Of a stretch of 16,773 nucleotides of DNA, positions 1 through 9,202 are shown one piece after another. The notes under the pieces were generated by a model. It was given only the letters and a program-made list of their open reading frames with translations. It was not told the origin of the DNA and made no database searches. Every line of letters begins with the position of its first letter. Position 1 is the first letter of the stretch. This DNA comes from an uncultured Pseudomonadota bacterium (lineage in GTDB: Bacteria; Pseudomonadota; Gammaproteobacteria; Burkholderiales; Burkholderiaceae), in assembly GCA_946480245.1 (NCBI GenBank), contig CAMLIZ010000099.1:1-16773 (forward strand), read 5' to 3'. A program made the position numbers and the translations under genes.

Positions 1-1
1 C

Positions 2-1120
<1,119 letters not shown>

Positions 1121-1951
1121 GTGGCCCGCTGGCGCGCCACCCGGCGGGCGGCTGCGGCCGCGCTGCTGCTCATCGCGCCGCTGCTGGCGCGCGCCGGCAG
1201 CCCCGACGAGGCGCGCCTGGCGGCGCAGGTGAGCGCCGCGCGCACCGCGCTCGCGCAGCACGCGCCGGTGCTGCTGGTGGCCGCCGGCATGGACGACAGC
1301 AGCAACGCGTTCGCCGGCGACGTGTCGCTGGCACAGGCGCGTCTTGCTGCACTGAACCCCCGCATCGCCAGCCTGCAACTGGCGAACCGCGGCGCTCCGC
1401 CCGGCTGGCCGCGCGCCACCCCGCACACGCTGCCCGAAGCGCTGGCCGAGGCCGGCCGCCTGCTGCGCCACGCGCCCGGCCACCCGGTGGCGGTGGTGCT
1501 GCTGAGCACACACGGCAATCGCAACCACCTGCTGCTGCACGCGCCCGGCATGCGCGACGACCGGCTGGTGTCCGGGGCGCAGTTGCGGCGCTGGCTGCAG
1601 CCACTGGAGGGCACGCCCACGCTGGTGGTGCTGTCGGCCTGCCATGCCGGCTCGCTGATCCCGGCGCTGCGGCGGCCCGAGCGCATCGTGATGGCGGCCG
1701 CGCGCGCGGACCGCGCCTCCTTCGGCTGCGACACCGAGTCGCACGACACCTTCTTCGCCGACGAGCTGTTCCATGCGCTGGCGCCCGGGCTCAGCTTCGA
1801 CGCCTGGTTCGCCGCCACCCGTCGCGCGGTGGCGACGCGCGAGCGGCGGCTGGGCCTGGCCCCACCGTCGCTGCCGCAATGGCAGGTGGGCAGCCGGCTG
1901 CGCAGCGCCGCCGCCCGTCCGGTGGCCGACTGGCTGCACGGCGCGCACTGA
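1121..1951 (+). CDS. Secreted C13-family (legumain/caspase-like, clan CD) peptidase homologue
   Basis: 276 residues starting at GTG directly after the purB stop. The N-terminus looks like a cleavable Sec signal: basic RWRATRR, a hydrophobic stretch from about residue 10 to 23, and ARA before Gly26. The mature protein would be periplasmic. Seen motifs match the C13 peptidase fold: VVLLSTHGN with His131, and VVLSACHAGS with Cys174. The 43-residue spacing is typical of a clan CD His/Cys dyad. Further C-terminal blocks FGCD...HDTFF and PSLPQWQVG resemble conserved bacterial C13 blocks. In eukaryotes this family includes legumain and the GPI-transamidase subunit. The substrate of the bacterial members is unknown to me. 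Zero spacing to purB suggests one transcript, but a functional link to purine synthesis is not evident. An intact dyad suggests an active enzyme, though activity is inferred. Confidence 0.82.
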   Translation: MARWRATRRAAAAALLLIAPLLARAGSPDEARLAAQVSAARTALAQHAPVLLVAAGMDDSSNAFAGDVSLAQARLAALNPRIASLQLANRGAPPGWPRATPHTLPEALAEAGRLLRHAPGHPVAVVLLSTHGNRNHLLLHAPGMRDDRLVSGAQLRRWLQPLEGTPTLVVLSACHAGSLIPALRRPERIVMAAARADRASFGCDTESHDTFFADELFHALAPGLSFDAWFAATRRAVATRERRLGLAPPSLPQWQVGSRLRSAAARPVADWLHGAH

Positions 1952-1960
1952 GTGGAACCC

Positions 1961-2075
1961 CCGGTCTGCGGAGTACCGCAGCCGCCCCCCCACGGGGGTC
2001 AGCCCGAGCTTGGGGCGGCCCGGCGTTCGGGCTGGGCTGCCCTCGGGGAAAGCCGGGCCTTGCGCCCACGGGGGG
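1961..2075. repeat. GC-rich intergenic segment with inverted and direct repeats
   Basis: The 139 bases between the C13 gene and pyrF are crowded with symmetry. A perfect hairpin CTGCGG-AGTA-CCGCAG lies at 1966-1981. CCCCC (1985-1989) can pair with GGGGG (1994-1998). CAGCCCGA (2000-2007) can pair with TCGGGCTG (2027-2034), or alternatively CCCGAG (2003-2008) with CTCGGG (2042-2047). CCCACGGGGG occurs directly repeated at 1989 and 2065. No T-run follows, so it is not a standard intrinsic terminator. The composition resembles the dispersed extragenic palindromic elements common in Burkholderiales genomes, but only one copy is present in this window, so that assignment is an inference. Confidence 0.5.
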
Positions 2076-2079
2076 TTCC

Positions 2080-2085
2080 TACAAT
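2080..2085 (+). promoter_or_regulatory. Probable -10 element of pyrF (TACAAT)
   Basis: TACAAT matches the sigma-70 -10 consensus at five of six positions and ends five bases before the pyrF ATG at 2091. No convincing -35 is present: TTGCGC at 2060-2065 would leave a spacer of only 14 bases, and there is no Shine-Dalgarno sequence. Transcription starting 6-8 bases after this hexamer would begin at or within the start codon, which implies a leaderless or nearly leaderless message. Confidence 0.5.
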
Positions 2086-2090
2086 CGGGC

Positions 2091-2912
2091 ATGGCATTTC
2101 TCGACCAATTGCGGGCTGCCGAGCGGCTCAACGACTCGCTGCTGTGCGTGGGGCTCGATCCGGACCCGGCCCGCTTCCCTGCCCCATGGAAGAACGATCC
2201 GCGCCGCATCTACGACTTCTGCGCCGCGATCGTGCAGGCCACGCGCGACCTGGTGCTGGCCTTCAAGCCGCAGATCGCCTACTTCTCGGCGCACCGTGCC
2301 GAGGACCAGCTGGAGCAGCTGATCGCGCTGATCCGCCGCGTGGCGCCGCAGGTACCGGTGATCCTGGATGCCAAGCGCGGCGACATCGGCTCCACCGCCG
2401 AGCAATACGCCAAGGAAGCCTTCGAGCGCTACCAGGCGGACGCCGTGACCTTGTCGCCGTTCATGGGCTTCGACTCGATCGAGCCTTACCTGCGCTACCC
2501 CGGCAAAGGGCTGATCCTGCTGTGCCGCACCTCCAACCCCGGCGGCAGCGATCTGCAGGCGCAGCGCCTGGCCGAGGGCGACCTGCTGTACGAGCGCATC
2601 GCGCGCCAGGCCGCCCAGGAATGGAACCGCACCGGCCAGCTCGGCCTGGTGGTCGGCGCCACCTTCCCCGAGGAGATCGCGCGCGTGCGTGAGCTGGCGC
2701 CCACGCTGCCGCTGCTGATCCCCGGCGTCGGGGCGCAAGGCGGCGACACCGAGGCCACGGTGCGCGCCGGTTGGCGCCCCGACGCGCCGATCGTCGTCAA
2801 CTCGTCGCGCGCGGTCATGTACGCGTCCGACCGTGAAGATTTCGCGACCGCTGCCCGAGAGGTGGCGCAAGCCACTCGCCAAGCGCTGAACCGGGCCAAG
2901 CCCGGCTCATGA
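2091..2912 (+). CDS. pyrF: Orotidine 5'-phosphate decarboxylase (subfamily 2)
   Basis: Cytoplasmic enzyme that decarboxylates OMP to UMP, the last step of de novo pyrimidine synthesis. The 273-residue length and the motif LDAKRGDIGSTA (residues 92-103, with Asp93, catalytic Lys95 and Asp98) place it in the longer subfamily 2 rather than the roughly 240-residue E. coli type. VVNSSRAVMYA near the C-terminus is the usual phosphate-binding block. The ATG at 2091 is chosen because the protein begins as family members do (MAFLDQLRAAERLNDSLLCVGLDP). The frame stays open upstream to 1773 but that part is unlike any PyrF. There is no Shine-Dalgarno site, and a TACAAT hexamer lies just ahead of the start. 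Transcription may also reach it by read-through from purB. Confidence 0.96.
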   Translation: MAFLDQLRAAERLNDSLLCVGLDPDPARFPAPWKNDPRRIYDFCAAIVQATRDLVLAFKPQIAYFSAHRAEDQLEQLIALIRRVAPQVPVILDAKRGDIGSTAEQYAKEAFERYQADAVTLSPFMGFDSIEPYLRYPGKGLILLCRTSNPGGSDLQAQRLAEGDLLYERIARQAAQEWNRTGQLGLVVGATFPEEIARVRELAPTLPLLIPGVGAQGGDTEATVRAGWRPDAPIVVNSSRAVMYASDREDFATAAREVAQATRQALNRAKPGS

Positions 2913-3009
2913 TCGGGGCGCCGCGGGCCGATATCGACGATCACCGCGATCCCGAATCGCTGCGGGGGCCCTGACCGACAAGGGCTACCCCGGCGCTGTC
3001 CTACCGTCC

Positions 3010-6000
3010 GTGGCCCGATCCATTCACAGCGCGCTCTCCGCCTCCGAGGATCCGCACCAGCAGGTGCGGGATCTCGTCGCGCGCTACCTGTTCGGCACTA
3101 TCGCGCTGGCGGCCGCGGTCGGCCTCCTGCTGTTCCTCGTCTTCCCGCCCGGCCTGGGCTGGCTGCGCCGCGGCGTGCTGCTGGGTGTGCATGCAGCACT
3201 GCTCGCCACCTGCCTGGGCGCCCAGCGGATCAAGGCCGTGCGCCTGGCGGTCGGGTTGACCGCCGTGTCGCTGCTGGGCGTGGGCCTGGTGGCCGTGGAA
3301 GGCTGGGCACTGAACTGGGGCCTGGACACCCCGTCCATCGCCTTCCTGGCGCTGCTCACGTGCCTGGCCGGGGGTGTGGCGGGCGCGCGGGCCGGGGTGC
3401 TGGTGGGCACGGCCTGTTTCGCCGCGCTGCTGGGCATGGCGGCAGCCGAACGCGTGGGGTGGCTGGCCGAGACCGGCCCGGCGCTGTCGCGCAGCCTGAG
3501 CCTGGTGCTGCACGGCGCCGTGCTGGCCGTGGGGCTGGGCGCCGGGGTGCTGCTGTCGCGCCTGCTCAGCCGCTACGTGGAGGCCAGCGCCGAGCGCGAG
3601 CAGCGCTTCCTCGGCTTGCTGTCGATCGCCGCCGACGCCTACTGGGAGATGGACGCGCAACTGCGCGTCACGACGATCTGGAAGCGCAGCCCCGACGGCC
3701 GCGGCTTTGCGCCCGCGCGGCGGCGCGACCCCCGGCCGTCCTGGGAGATGCGGCGCCTGCACATCGACGACGACGCGCTGGACGCGCACCGCGCCGACCT
3801 GGAGGCGCGACGCCCGTTCCGCGACCTCAGTGCGCGCTGGCTGTGCCCGGACGGCAGCCTGCGCCACGTGGTGATGAGCGGCGAGCCGCGCTTCGACGCG
3901 CGCGGCATGTTCACCGGCTACTGGGGCGTGGCGCGCGACACCACCGACGAGGCGCGCGCGCTGGATGCGATGGCCGCCACCGAGGCGCGCTACCAGGAGC
4001 TGTTCAACCGGCTGCCGACGCCGCTGCTGCTGCACCGCAACGGCCGCGTGATCGACGCCAACCCCGCCGCCGTGGCGCTGCTCGGCCATGCCGACCTGCC
4101 GGCCATGCGCGGCGCCGACATGCTGGCGATGTACGAGCCCGGCGAGCACCAGGAGCGGGCCCGTGCGCGCCTGGCCGAGCTCGAGCAGATGGACATCGGC
4201 GAGGCGCTGGTGCCGGCCGAGTTCCGCCTGCACACGCCGGACGGCCGTCGCGTGGTGGTGCGTGCCACCGCGGTGCGCGTGCAGACCGACAGCGGCCCGG
4301 CCAACCTGTCGATCTACCTCGACGACACCGACCGCCGCGCGGCCGAGGAGGCGGTGCGCCGCTCGGAGGAGCTGCTGTCGCACCTCGTGGCCACCAGCCC
4401 CGACGTGATCACGCTCACCGACCTGCGCAGCGGCCGCTATGCGATGGTCAACGACACCTTCCTGCGGCTGATGGGCTGGAGCGCCGCCGAGGTGATCGGC
4501 CACACCTCCACGGAACTCGGCATCTGGGCTGACAGCGAGGACCGCGAGCGCCTGGTGCGCACCCTGCGCGAGCAGGATGCGGTGAAGGACATGCCGGCGG
4601 AGTTCTGCGCCAAGGACGGCCACCGCATCTCGCTGCTGGTCTCGGCCGCGCGCTTCGAGATGGACCGCAGCGACTACCTGGTGATCAACGCGCGCGACGT
4701 GACCGATACCGAGCGCACGCGCAAGGAACTGGAGGCGATCCTGCAGAACGCATCGATCGGCATCGCCTTCACCCGCGACCGGCGCTTCGTGCAGGCCAAC
4801 GCACGCTGCGAGCAGATGTTCGGCTGGCCGCCGGGCGAGCTGGTCGGCCAGCCCGGCAGCGTGGTGTGGCCCACGCTGGCCGACCATGAGGCGCTGGGCC
4901 GCGAGCTGGGGCCCGCGCTCGGCGCCGGCCAGCAGGTGGAGACCGAACGCATGATGCGGCGCCGCGACGGCAGCACCTTCCTGTGCCGCATCCTCGCCAA
5001 GGCGGTGGACCCGGCCCGTCCGCGCACCGGCGGCACGATCTGGATCCTCGACGACGTGACCGAGCGCCGGCTGGTGGACCAGGCGCTGGCCAAGGCGCGC
5101 GACGACGCCGAGGCCGCCAGCCGCGCCAAGAGTGCCTTCCTCGCCAACACCAGCCATGAGCTGCGCACGCCGCTGAACGGCCTGGTCGGCCTGACCCGGC
5201 TGGCGCGCCAGCCCGACATCGACGATGCGCAGCGGCGCCACTACCTGGAGCAGATCAGCGACAGCGCCGAGACGCTGTCGGCCGTCATCAGCGACATCCT
5301 CGACCTGTCGAAGATCGAGGCCGGCAAGTTGCACCTGGAGGCGCTGGCCTTCGACCTGCACGGGCTGTTGCAGTCGCTGGACCGCGCCTACGGCACGCTG
5401 GCGCGCACACGCGGCCTCGAGTTCCGCATCGACATCGGCGCCGGCGTGCCGCGCCATGTGTTCGGCGACCCGGTGCGCGTGCGCCAGATCCTCGGCAACT
5501 ACCTCAGCAACGCCCTCAAGTTCACCGCGCATGGCGCCCTCACCTTGCGCGTGATCGACGTCGGCCACGAGCGCCTGCGCTTCGAGATGCACGACAGCGG
5601 CCCGGGCATCGACCCGCACGTGCAGGAGCTGCTGTTCCGCCCCTTCATGCAGGCCGACCAGTCCACGACGCGGCGCTACGGCGGCACCGGTCTCGGGCTG
5701 TCGATCTGCCACGAACTGGCCACGCTGATGGGCGGCGAGGTGGGCGTGGACAGCTGGGTCGGCCGCGGCAGCTGCTTCTGGGCCGAGCTACCGCTGCCCG
5801 CCGCCGACCCGGGCGAAGCGCAATCCGCCTTCGGCGCGCTCGACCCGGACGGCACGCCGGCCGGCGCGCGCGTGCTGATGGTGGAGGACAACCCGGTCAA
5901 CATGATGATCGGCGTGGCGCTGCTCGAGCAGTGGGGCGTGAAGGTCACGCAAGCCACCACCGGGCGCCAGGCCATCGCCGCGGTGGAGGAAGCGGAAGCA

Positions 6001-6255
6001 CGCGGCCGCCCGTTCGACGTGGTGCTGATGGACGTGCAGATGCCCGAGATGAGCGGCCACGAGGCCACGCGCATCCTGCGCCAGCGCCACGACGCGGCCG
6101 AGCTGCCGATCATCGCGCTCACGGCGGCGGCGCTGGTGTCCGAACGCGAAGAGGCGCTGGCCGCGGGCATGAACGACTTCCTCACCAAGCCAATCGACGC
6201 CGACCGGCTGCGGCGCGCCCTGGTGGCCGTGCTGGAGCGGCGCGAAGGCCGCTAA
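3010..6255 (+). CDS. Hybrid sensor histidine kinase / response regulator with multi-PAS input
   Basis: 1081 residues from a GTG start. No ATG start or good ribosome site is seen nearby, so the start is uncertain (another GTG lies at residue 19). Order of parts: about six membrane segments (roughly residues 27-46, 54-72, 76-97, 109-126, 129-146, 163-184). Four PAS-like domains follow at about 200-320, 325-445, 450-575 and 576-690. A short coiled linker leads to the HisKA dimerisation helix NTSHELRTPLNG with phosphoacceptor His716. The ATPase domain has Asn834 in its N box and the glycine boxes HDSGPGI and GGTGLGLSI. The C-terminal receiver has Glu959/Asp960, phosphoacceptor Asp1008 (VLMDVQMPEM) and Lys1060. 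All key residues are present. There is no HPt domain, so any onward relay needs a separate protein. I do not recognise the membrane input region and cannot name a signal. No partner regulator lies beside it. Confidence 0.93.
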   Translation: MARSIHSALSASEDPHQQVRDLVARYLFGTIALAAAVGLLLFLVFPPGLGWLRRGVLLGVHAALLATCLGAQRIKAVRLAVGLTAVSLLGVGLVAVEGWALNWGLDTPSIAFLALLTCLAGGVAGARAGVLVGTACFAALLGMAAAERVGWLAETGPALSRSLSLVLHGAVLAVGLGAGVLLSRLLSRYVEASAEREQRFLGLLSIAADAYWEMDAQLRVTTIWKRSPDGRGFAPARRRDPRPSWEMRRLHIDDDALDAHRADLEARRPFRDLSARWLCPDGSLRHVVMSGEPRFDARGMFTGYWGVARDTTDEARALDAMAATEARYQELFNRLPTPLLLHRNGRVIDANPAAVALLGHADLPAMRGADMLAMYEPGEHQERARARLAELEQMDIGEALVPAEFRLHTPDGRRVVVRATAVRVQTDSGPANLSIYLDDTDRRAAEEAVRRSEELLSHLVATSPDVITLTDLRSGRYAMVNDTFLRLMGWSAAEVIGHTSTELGIWADSEDRERLVRTLREQDAVKDMPAEFCAKDGHRISLLVSAARFEMDRSDYLVINARDVTDTERTRKELEAILQNASIGIAFTRDRRFVQANARCEQMFGWPPGELVGQPGSVVWPTLADHEALGRELGPALGAGQQVETERMMRRRDGSTFLCRILAKAVDPARPRTGGTIWILDDVTERRLVDQALAKARDDAEAASRAKSAFLANTSHELRTPLNGLVGLTRLARQPDIDDAQRRHYLEQISDSAETLSAVISDILDLSKIEAGKLHLEALAFDLHGLLQSLDRAYGTLARTRGLEFRIDIGAGVPRHVFGDPVRVRQILGNYLSNALKFTAHGALTLRVIDVGHERLRFEMHDSGPGIDPHVQELLFRPFMQADQSTTRRYGGTGLGLSICHELATLMGGEVGVDSWVGRGSCFWAELPLPAADPGEAQSAFGALDPDGTPAGARVLMVEDNPVNMMIGVALLEQWGVKVTQATTGRQAIAAVEEAEARGRPFDVVLMDVQMPEMSGHEATRILRQRHDAAELPIIALTAAALVSEREEALAAGMNDFLTKPIDADRLRRALVAVLERREGR

Positions 6256-6264
6256 CCGCGCCGG

Positions 6265-8547
6265 TCAGCCCAGCGTGAGCGGCAGCTCGCGCAGGCGCTG
6301 CCCGGTGAGCGCATACAAAGCATTGGCCAGCGCCGGCGCCACGCCCGGCGTGCCGGGCTCGCCCATGCCGGTGGGCGCGCGCGTGCTGGGCACGATGTGG
6401 GTCTCGATCAGCGGCGCATCCTTCAGCCCCAGCAGCGGGTAGTCCGGGAAGTTGCGCTGCTTCACGACGCCGCCTTCGATGTCGATGCGCCCGTGCAGCG
6501 CCGCGGTGAGGCCGAAGATCACGCCGCCTTCCATCTGCTGCGCCACGATGCCCGGGTTCACCACGATGCCGCAGTCGACCGCGCACACCACGCGGTGCAC
6601 GCGCGGCCTGCCGCCTTGCAGCGATACCTCCAGCACCTGCGCCACCACGGTGTCGAAGCTCTCGTGCAGCGCGAGCCCGCGCGCATGCCCGGCCGGCAGC
6701 GGCGTGCCCCAGCCGGCGCGCTCGGCGGCCAGCTTGAGCACGGCGGCGTGGCGCGGCGCGTCGCGCAGCAGCGCCATGCGATAGGCATACGGATCCTGCC
6801 GCGCCGCGGCGGCCAGCTCGTCGATGAAGCCTTCGCTGAAGAACGCGTTGTGCGAATGGCCCACCGAGCGCCAGAAGCCCACCGGCACGCCGTGCCGCGT
6901 GGCCACGTGCGCCATGCGCTGCGCCGGCACGCCATAGGGCAGGTCGAACAGGCCCTCCGAGGTGGTGCGGTCGGGCAGTTCCACCGGGCCGGCCAGCAGC
7001 GGCAACGTGCGCTCCAGCCAGCGCGGCGTGATCGCGTCGCCGGCGCTGGTGATCGCCAGCGCCACCGGCAGGCCTTGGGCGTCCAGCCCGGCCTGCAGCA
7101 CGGCCACGCCGGCCGGGCGGTAGAAGTCGTGGCCGATGTCCTCCTCGCGCGACCACAACAACTGCACGGGCCGGCCATTGGTGTCCAGCGCGATGCGCAC
7201 GGCCTGTCCGATGAAGTCGACGTCGAGCCGGCGTCCGAAGCCGCCGCCGAGGTAAGTGACGTGCAAGGTCACCGCTTCCGGCGCCACGCCGGCCACCTGC
7301 GCTGCCAGCTGGCGCGCCGCGGTGGGTGCCTGCGTGGGCGCCCAAATCTCGACCTTGCCGTCGCGCACCTGCGCGGTGCAGTTGATCGGCTCCATCGCCG
7401 CATGCGCGAGGTACGGCGCGCGATACACCGCCTCGATGCGGCGCGCGGCGCCGGCCAGCGCCGGCACCACGTCGCCACGGCCGTGGAATGCGAAGCCGCC
7501 GCCGTGCGCCGCCGCGTCGCGCGCGCTGGCTTCGAGCGCGACGAGGATGGTCTTCGAGTCCAGTGCCCCGGCCGCGCGCTGAATCCACTGCACCTGCAGC
7601 CCGCTCGCCGCACGTTGCGCGTGCCAGCTGGTGCGCGCCACCACCGCGATCGCCGGGGTCGAGCCCGCATACGAGCCGAGACGCAGCACGCGCTCCACAC
7701 CCGGCTGCGCGCGCACCGCATCGGCGTCGAAGGCACCGATGCCGCCGCCCAGCATCGGGCAGTGGCGGATCGCGGCAAACAGCATGTCGGGCCGGCGCAC
7801 GTCGATGCCGAAGGCGGCGCGGCCGCTGCTCTTGGCCGCGGCGTCGATGCGCGGCGCGGGCTGGCCGATCAGGCGCCACTGCTTGGCATCCTTGGGCCGC
7901 GGGTCGCCCGGCGGCGTGGCCGCGGCCACCTTGGCCAGCTCGCCGTAGTGCGCCTTGCGCCCCGACGCATGCGTGACCACGCCCTCATGCACCGTGAGTT
8001 CGGCCACCGGCACCGTCCATTGCAGCGAGGCCGCGCCGAGCAGCTGCGCGCGCGCGGTGGCCGCGGCCATGCGCAAGGGCTCCCAGGCATCGGCCACGCT
8101 GGACGAGCCGCCGGTGATGTTGACCCCGAGCTCGCGCGCCAGTTTGGCGACGAACCAGCGGCCGGCGCGCGCCGTGGGCGTCTCATGCCCGGGCTCGATG
8201 TCGGCAGGGTGCAGCGGCAAGCTGCCGACGAAGCTGGCCACGTTGCCGTAGATCGCGTCCGGCGCCGGCTCCACCAGTTGCACGCGCGCCAGCGGCAGGT
8301 CCAGCTCCTCGGCGGCCAGCATCGCGAGCGCGGTGTGGATGCCCTGGCCCATCTCGCTGCGGTTCATCGCCAGCAGCAGGCCGCCGTCGGGCGCGATCTT
8401 GATCCAGCCGTTCAGCGCCACGCCCGCCTCGCCGCGCGCCAGCAGCGCCGGCGCGCCGAGCCGGCTGCGCGGCGGCATCACGCCCCAGCCGACCAGCAGC
8501 GCACCGCCTGCGGCCGCAGCGGACAGCAGAAAGCGCCGTCGTTTCAT
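6265..8547 (-). CDS. Molybdopterin-binding large subunit, xanthine dehydrogenase family (IorB/aldehyde oxidoreductase type)
   Basis: 760 residues. The N-terminus [20 protein letters not shown] is a twin-arginine type signal (RRRFLL plus a hydrophobic stretch), so the folded, cofactor-loaded complex is probably exported to the periplasm. Family motifs include [35 protein letters not shown] (around residue 430) and GMGEPGTPG, whose Glu730 corresponds to the conserved active-site glutamate of molybdenum hydroxylases. Length and architecture match the beta subunit of isoquinoline 1-oxidoreductase and related aldehyde or N-heterocycle oxidising enzymes. The actual substrate cannot be read from sequence. 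The start at 8547 is fixed by the Tat signal and by the ATGA overlap with the small-subunit gene, whose stop is at 8544-8546. The frame continues upstream only as a shadow. It is convergent with the hybrid kinase gene with 9 bases between stops. Confidence 0.93.
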   Translation of the reverse strand: MKRRRFLLSAAAAGGALLVGWGVMPPRSRLGAPALLARGEAGVALNGWIKIAPDGGLLLAMNRSEMGQGIHTALAMLAAEELDLPLARVQLVEPAPDAIYGNVASFVGSLPLHPADIEPGHETPTARAGRWFVAKLARELGVNITGGSSSVADAWEPLRMAAATARAQLLGAASLQWTVPVAELTVHEGVVTHASGRKAHYGELAKVAAATPPGDPRPKDAKQWRLIGQPAPRIDAAAKSSGRAAFGIDVRRPDMLFAAIRHCPMLGGGIGAFDADAVRAQPGVERVLRLGSYAGSTPAIAVVARTSWHAQRAASGLQVQWIQRAAGALDSKTILVALEASARDAAAHGGGFAFHGRGDVVPALAGAARRIEAVYRAPYLAHAAMEPINCTAQVRDGKVEIWAPTQAPTAARQLAAQVAGVAPEAVTLHVTYLGGGFGRRLDVDFIGQAVRIALDTNGRPVQLLWSREEDIGHDFYRPAGVAVLQAGLDAQGLPVALAITSAGDAITPRWLERTLPLLAGPVELPDRTTSEGLFDLPYGVPAQRMAHVATRHGVPVGFWRSVGHSHNAFFSEGFIDELAAAARQDPYAYRMALLRDAPRHAAVLKLAAERAGWGTPLPAGHARGLALHESFDTVVAQVLEVSLQGGRPRVHRVVCAVDCGIVVNPGIVAQQMEGGVIFGLTAALHGRIDIEGGVVKQRNFPDYPLLGLKDAPLIETHIVPSTRAPTGMGEPGTPGVAPALANALYALTGQRLRELPLTLG

Positions 8548-9065
8548 GTCCTCACGCGCGCCGGCATCGGCCGCCGCTCCGGGAACACCGAACGCCGGGT
8601 CACGCTGCGCAGCTCGGCCGCCGCGGCGTGAATGGCGGCGCGCACGCGCGGGTAGGTGCCGCATCGGCACAGGTTGGTGATGGCCTCGTCGATCTCGGCG
8701 TCGCTCGGGTTCGGGTTGTGCTCCAGCAAGGCGGCCGCGGCCATCAGCATGCCGCTCTGGCAGTAGCCGCATTGCGGCACCTGCTGCGCCACCCAGGCCT
8801 TCTGCAGCACGTGCGGCTGCTCGGGCGTGCCCAGCGACTCGATCGTGCGCACCGCGCGCCCCTGCACGGCCGACAGCGGCGTGACGCAGGAGCGCACCGC
8901 ATGGCCCCCGACGATCACGGTGCAGGCACCGCAGGCCGCGATGCCGCAGCCGAACTTGGTGCCGGTGAGCTGCAGCACGTCACGCAAAGCCCACAACAGC
9001 GGCATGTCGGGCGCGGCGAGGTCGTCGGGCAGCGGCGCGTCGTGTCCGTTGACGTTCAGGTTCAT
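8544..9065 (-). CDS. [2Fe-2S]-binding small subunit of molybdenum hydroxylase (IorA type)
   Basis: 173 residues. It carries electrons from the molybdenum centre of the large subunit through two [2Fe-2S] clusters. The plant-type ferredoxin domain has Cys40, Cys45, Cys48 and Cys60 ([16 protein letters not shown]). The helical C-terminal domain has Cys99, Cys102, Cys133 and Cys135 (QCGYCQSGM and [10 protein letters not shown]). All eight ligands are intact. Start chosen at the ATG at 9065 (MNLNVNGHD), where family members begin. A GTG 13 codons upstream would add a non-conserved leader. It has no export signal, so it would be carried through the Tat system by the signal on its partner. Its stop overlaps the large-subunit start as ATGA, implying translational coupling. 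No flavin subunit, cytochrome c or XdhC-type maturation gene is adjacent. Confidence 0.94.
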   Translation of the reverse strand: MNLNVNGHDAPLPDDLAAPDMPLLWALRDVLQLTGTKFGCGIAACGACTVIVGGHAVRSCVTPLSAVQGRAVRTIESLGTPEQPHVLQKAWVAQQVPQCGYCQSGMLMAAAALLEHNPNPSDAEIDEAITNLCRCGTYPRVRAAIHAAAAELRSVTRRSVFPERRPMPARVRT

Positions 9066-9116
9066 GGCTTGCTGGGCAGGGGCATGGCCGGGCGATTGCA
9101 ACACACGCGCTCGGGG

Positions 9117-9132
9117 CGACCTGCCCGGGTCG
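9117..9132. promoter_or_regulatory. Inverted repeat in the divergent intergenic region
   Basis: CGACC-TGCCCG-GGTCG is a perfect 5-bp inverted repeat in the 137-base gap between the small [2Fe-2S] subunit gene (-) and the esterase gene (+). Its position between two divergent starts would suit an operator, but stems this short are common in DNA of this composition. Apart from this, the gap holds only weak promoter-like hexamers, such as CATGAT at 9191-9196, six bases before the esterase ATG. Confidence 0.2.
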
Positions 9133-9202
9133 GCTCCGCGTTTTCCCTGCGTCCGGGGGCGGCACTGTGACCGAATGCAGCATCGCGCGGCATGATGAGC
9201 CG

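Noticed and set aside
1773..2090. Upstream extension of the pyrF frame
   Set aside because: The added residues overlap the C13 gene and the repeat-rich gap and do not resemble PyrF, while the ATG at 2091 gives the normal N-terminus.
2913..3009. Terminator or promoter between pyrF and the hybrid kinase
   Set aside because: I looked for a GC stem with a T-run and for -10/-35 pairs. Only unconvincing G/C complementarity (around 2964-2992) is present.
3001..5712. 903-residue open frame antisense to the hybrid kinase
   Set aside because: Stop-free antisense frames are expected in very GC-rich genes. The translation is a low-complexity Ala/Arg/Gln/His mix with no domain, and the sense strand encodes a complete kinase.
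6397..8631. 744-residue open frame antisense to the molybdopterin subunit gene
   Set aside because: Same compositional artefact. No recognisable domain, and the opposite strand carries a complete family protein.
8548..8772. Upstream extension of the molybdopterin subunit frame
   Set aside because: It overlaps the small-subunit gene out of frame. The Tat signal and ATGA overlap fix the start at 8547.
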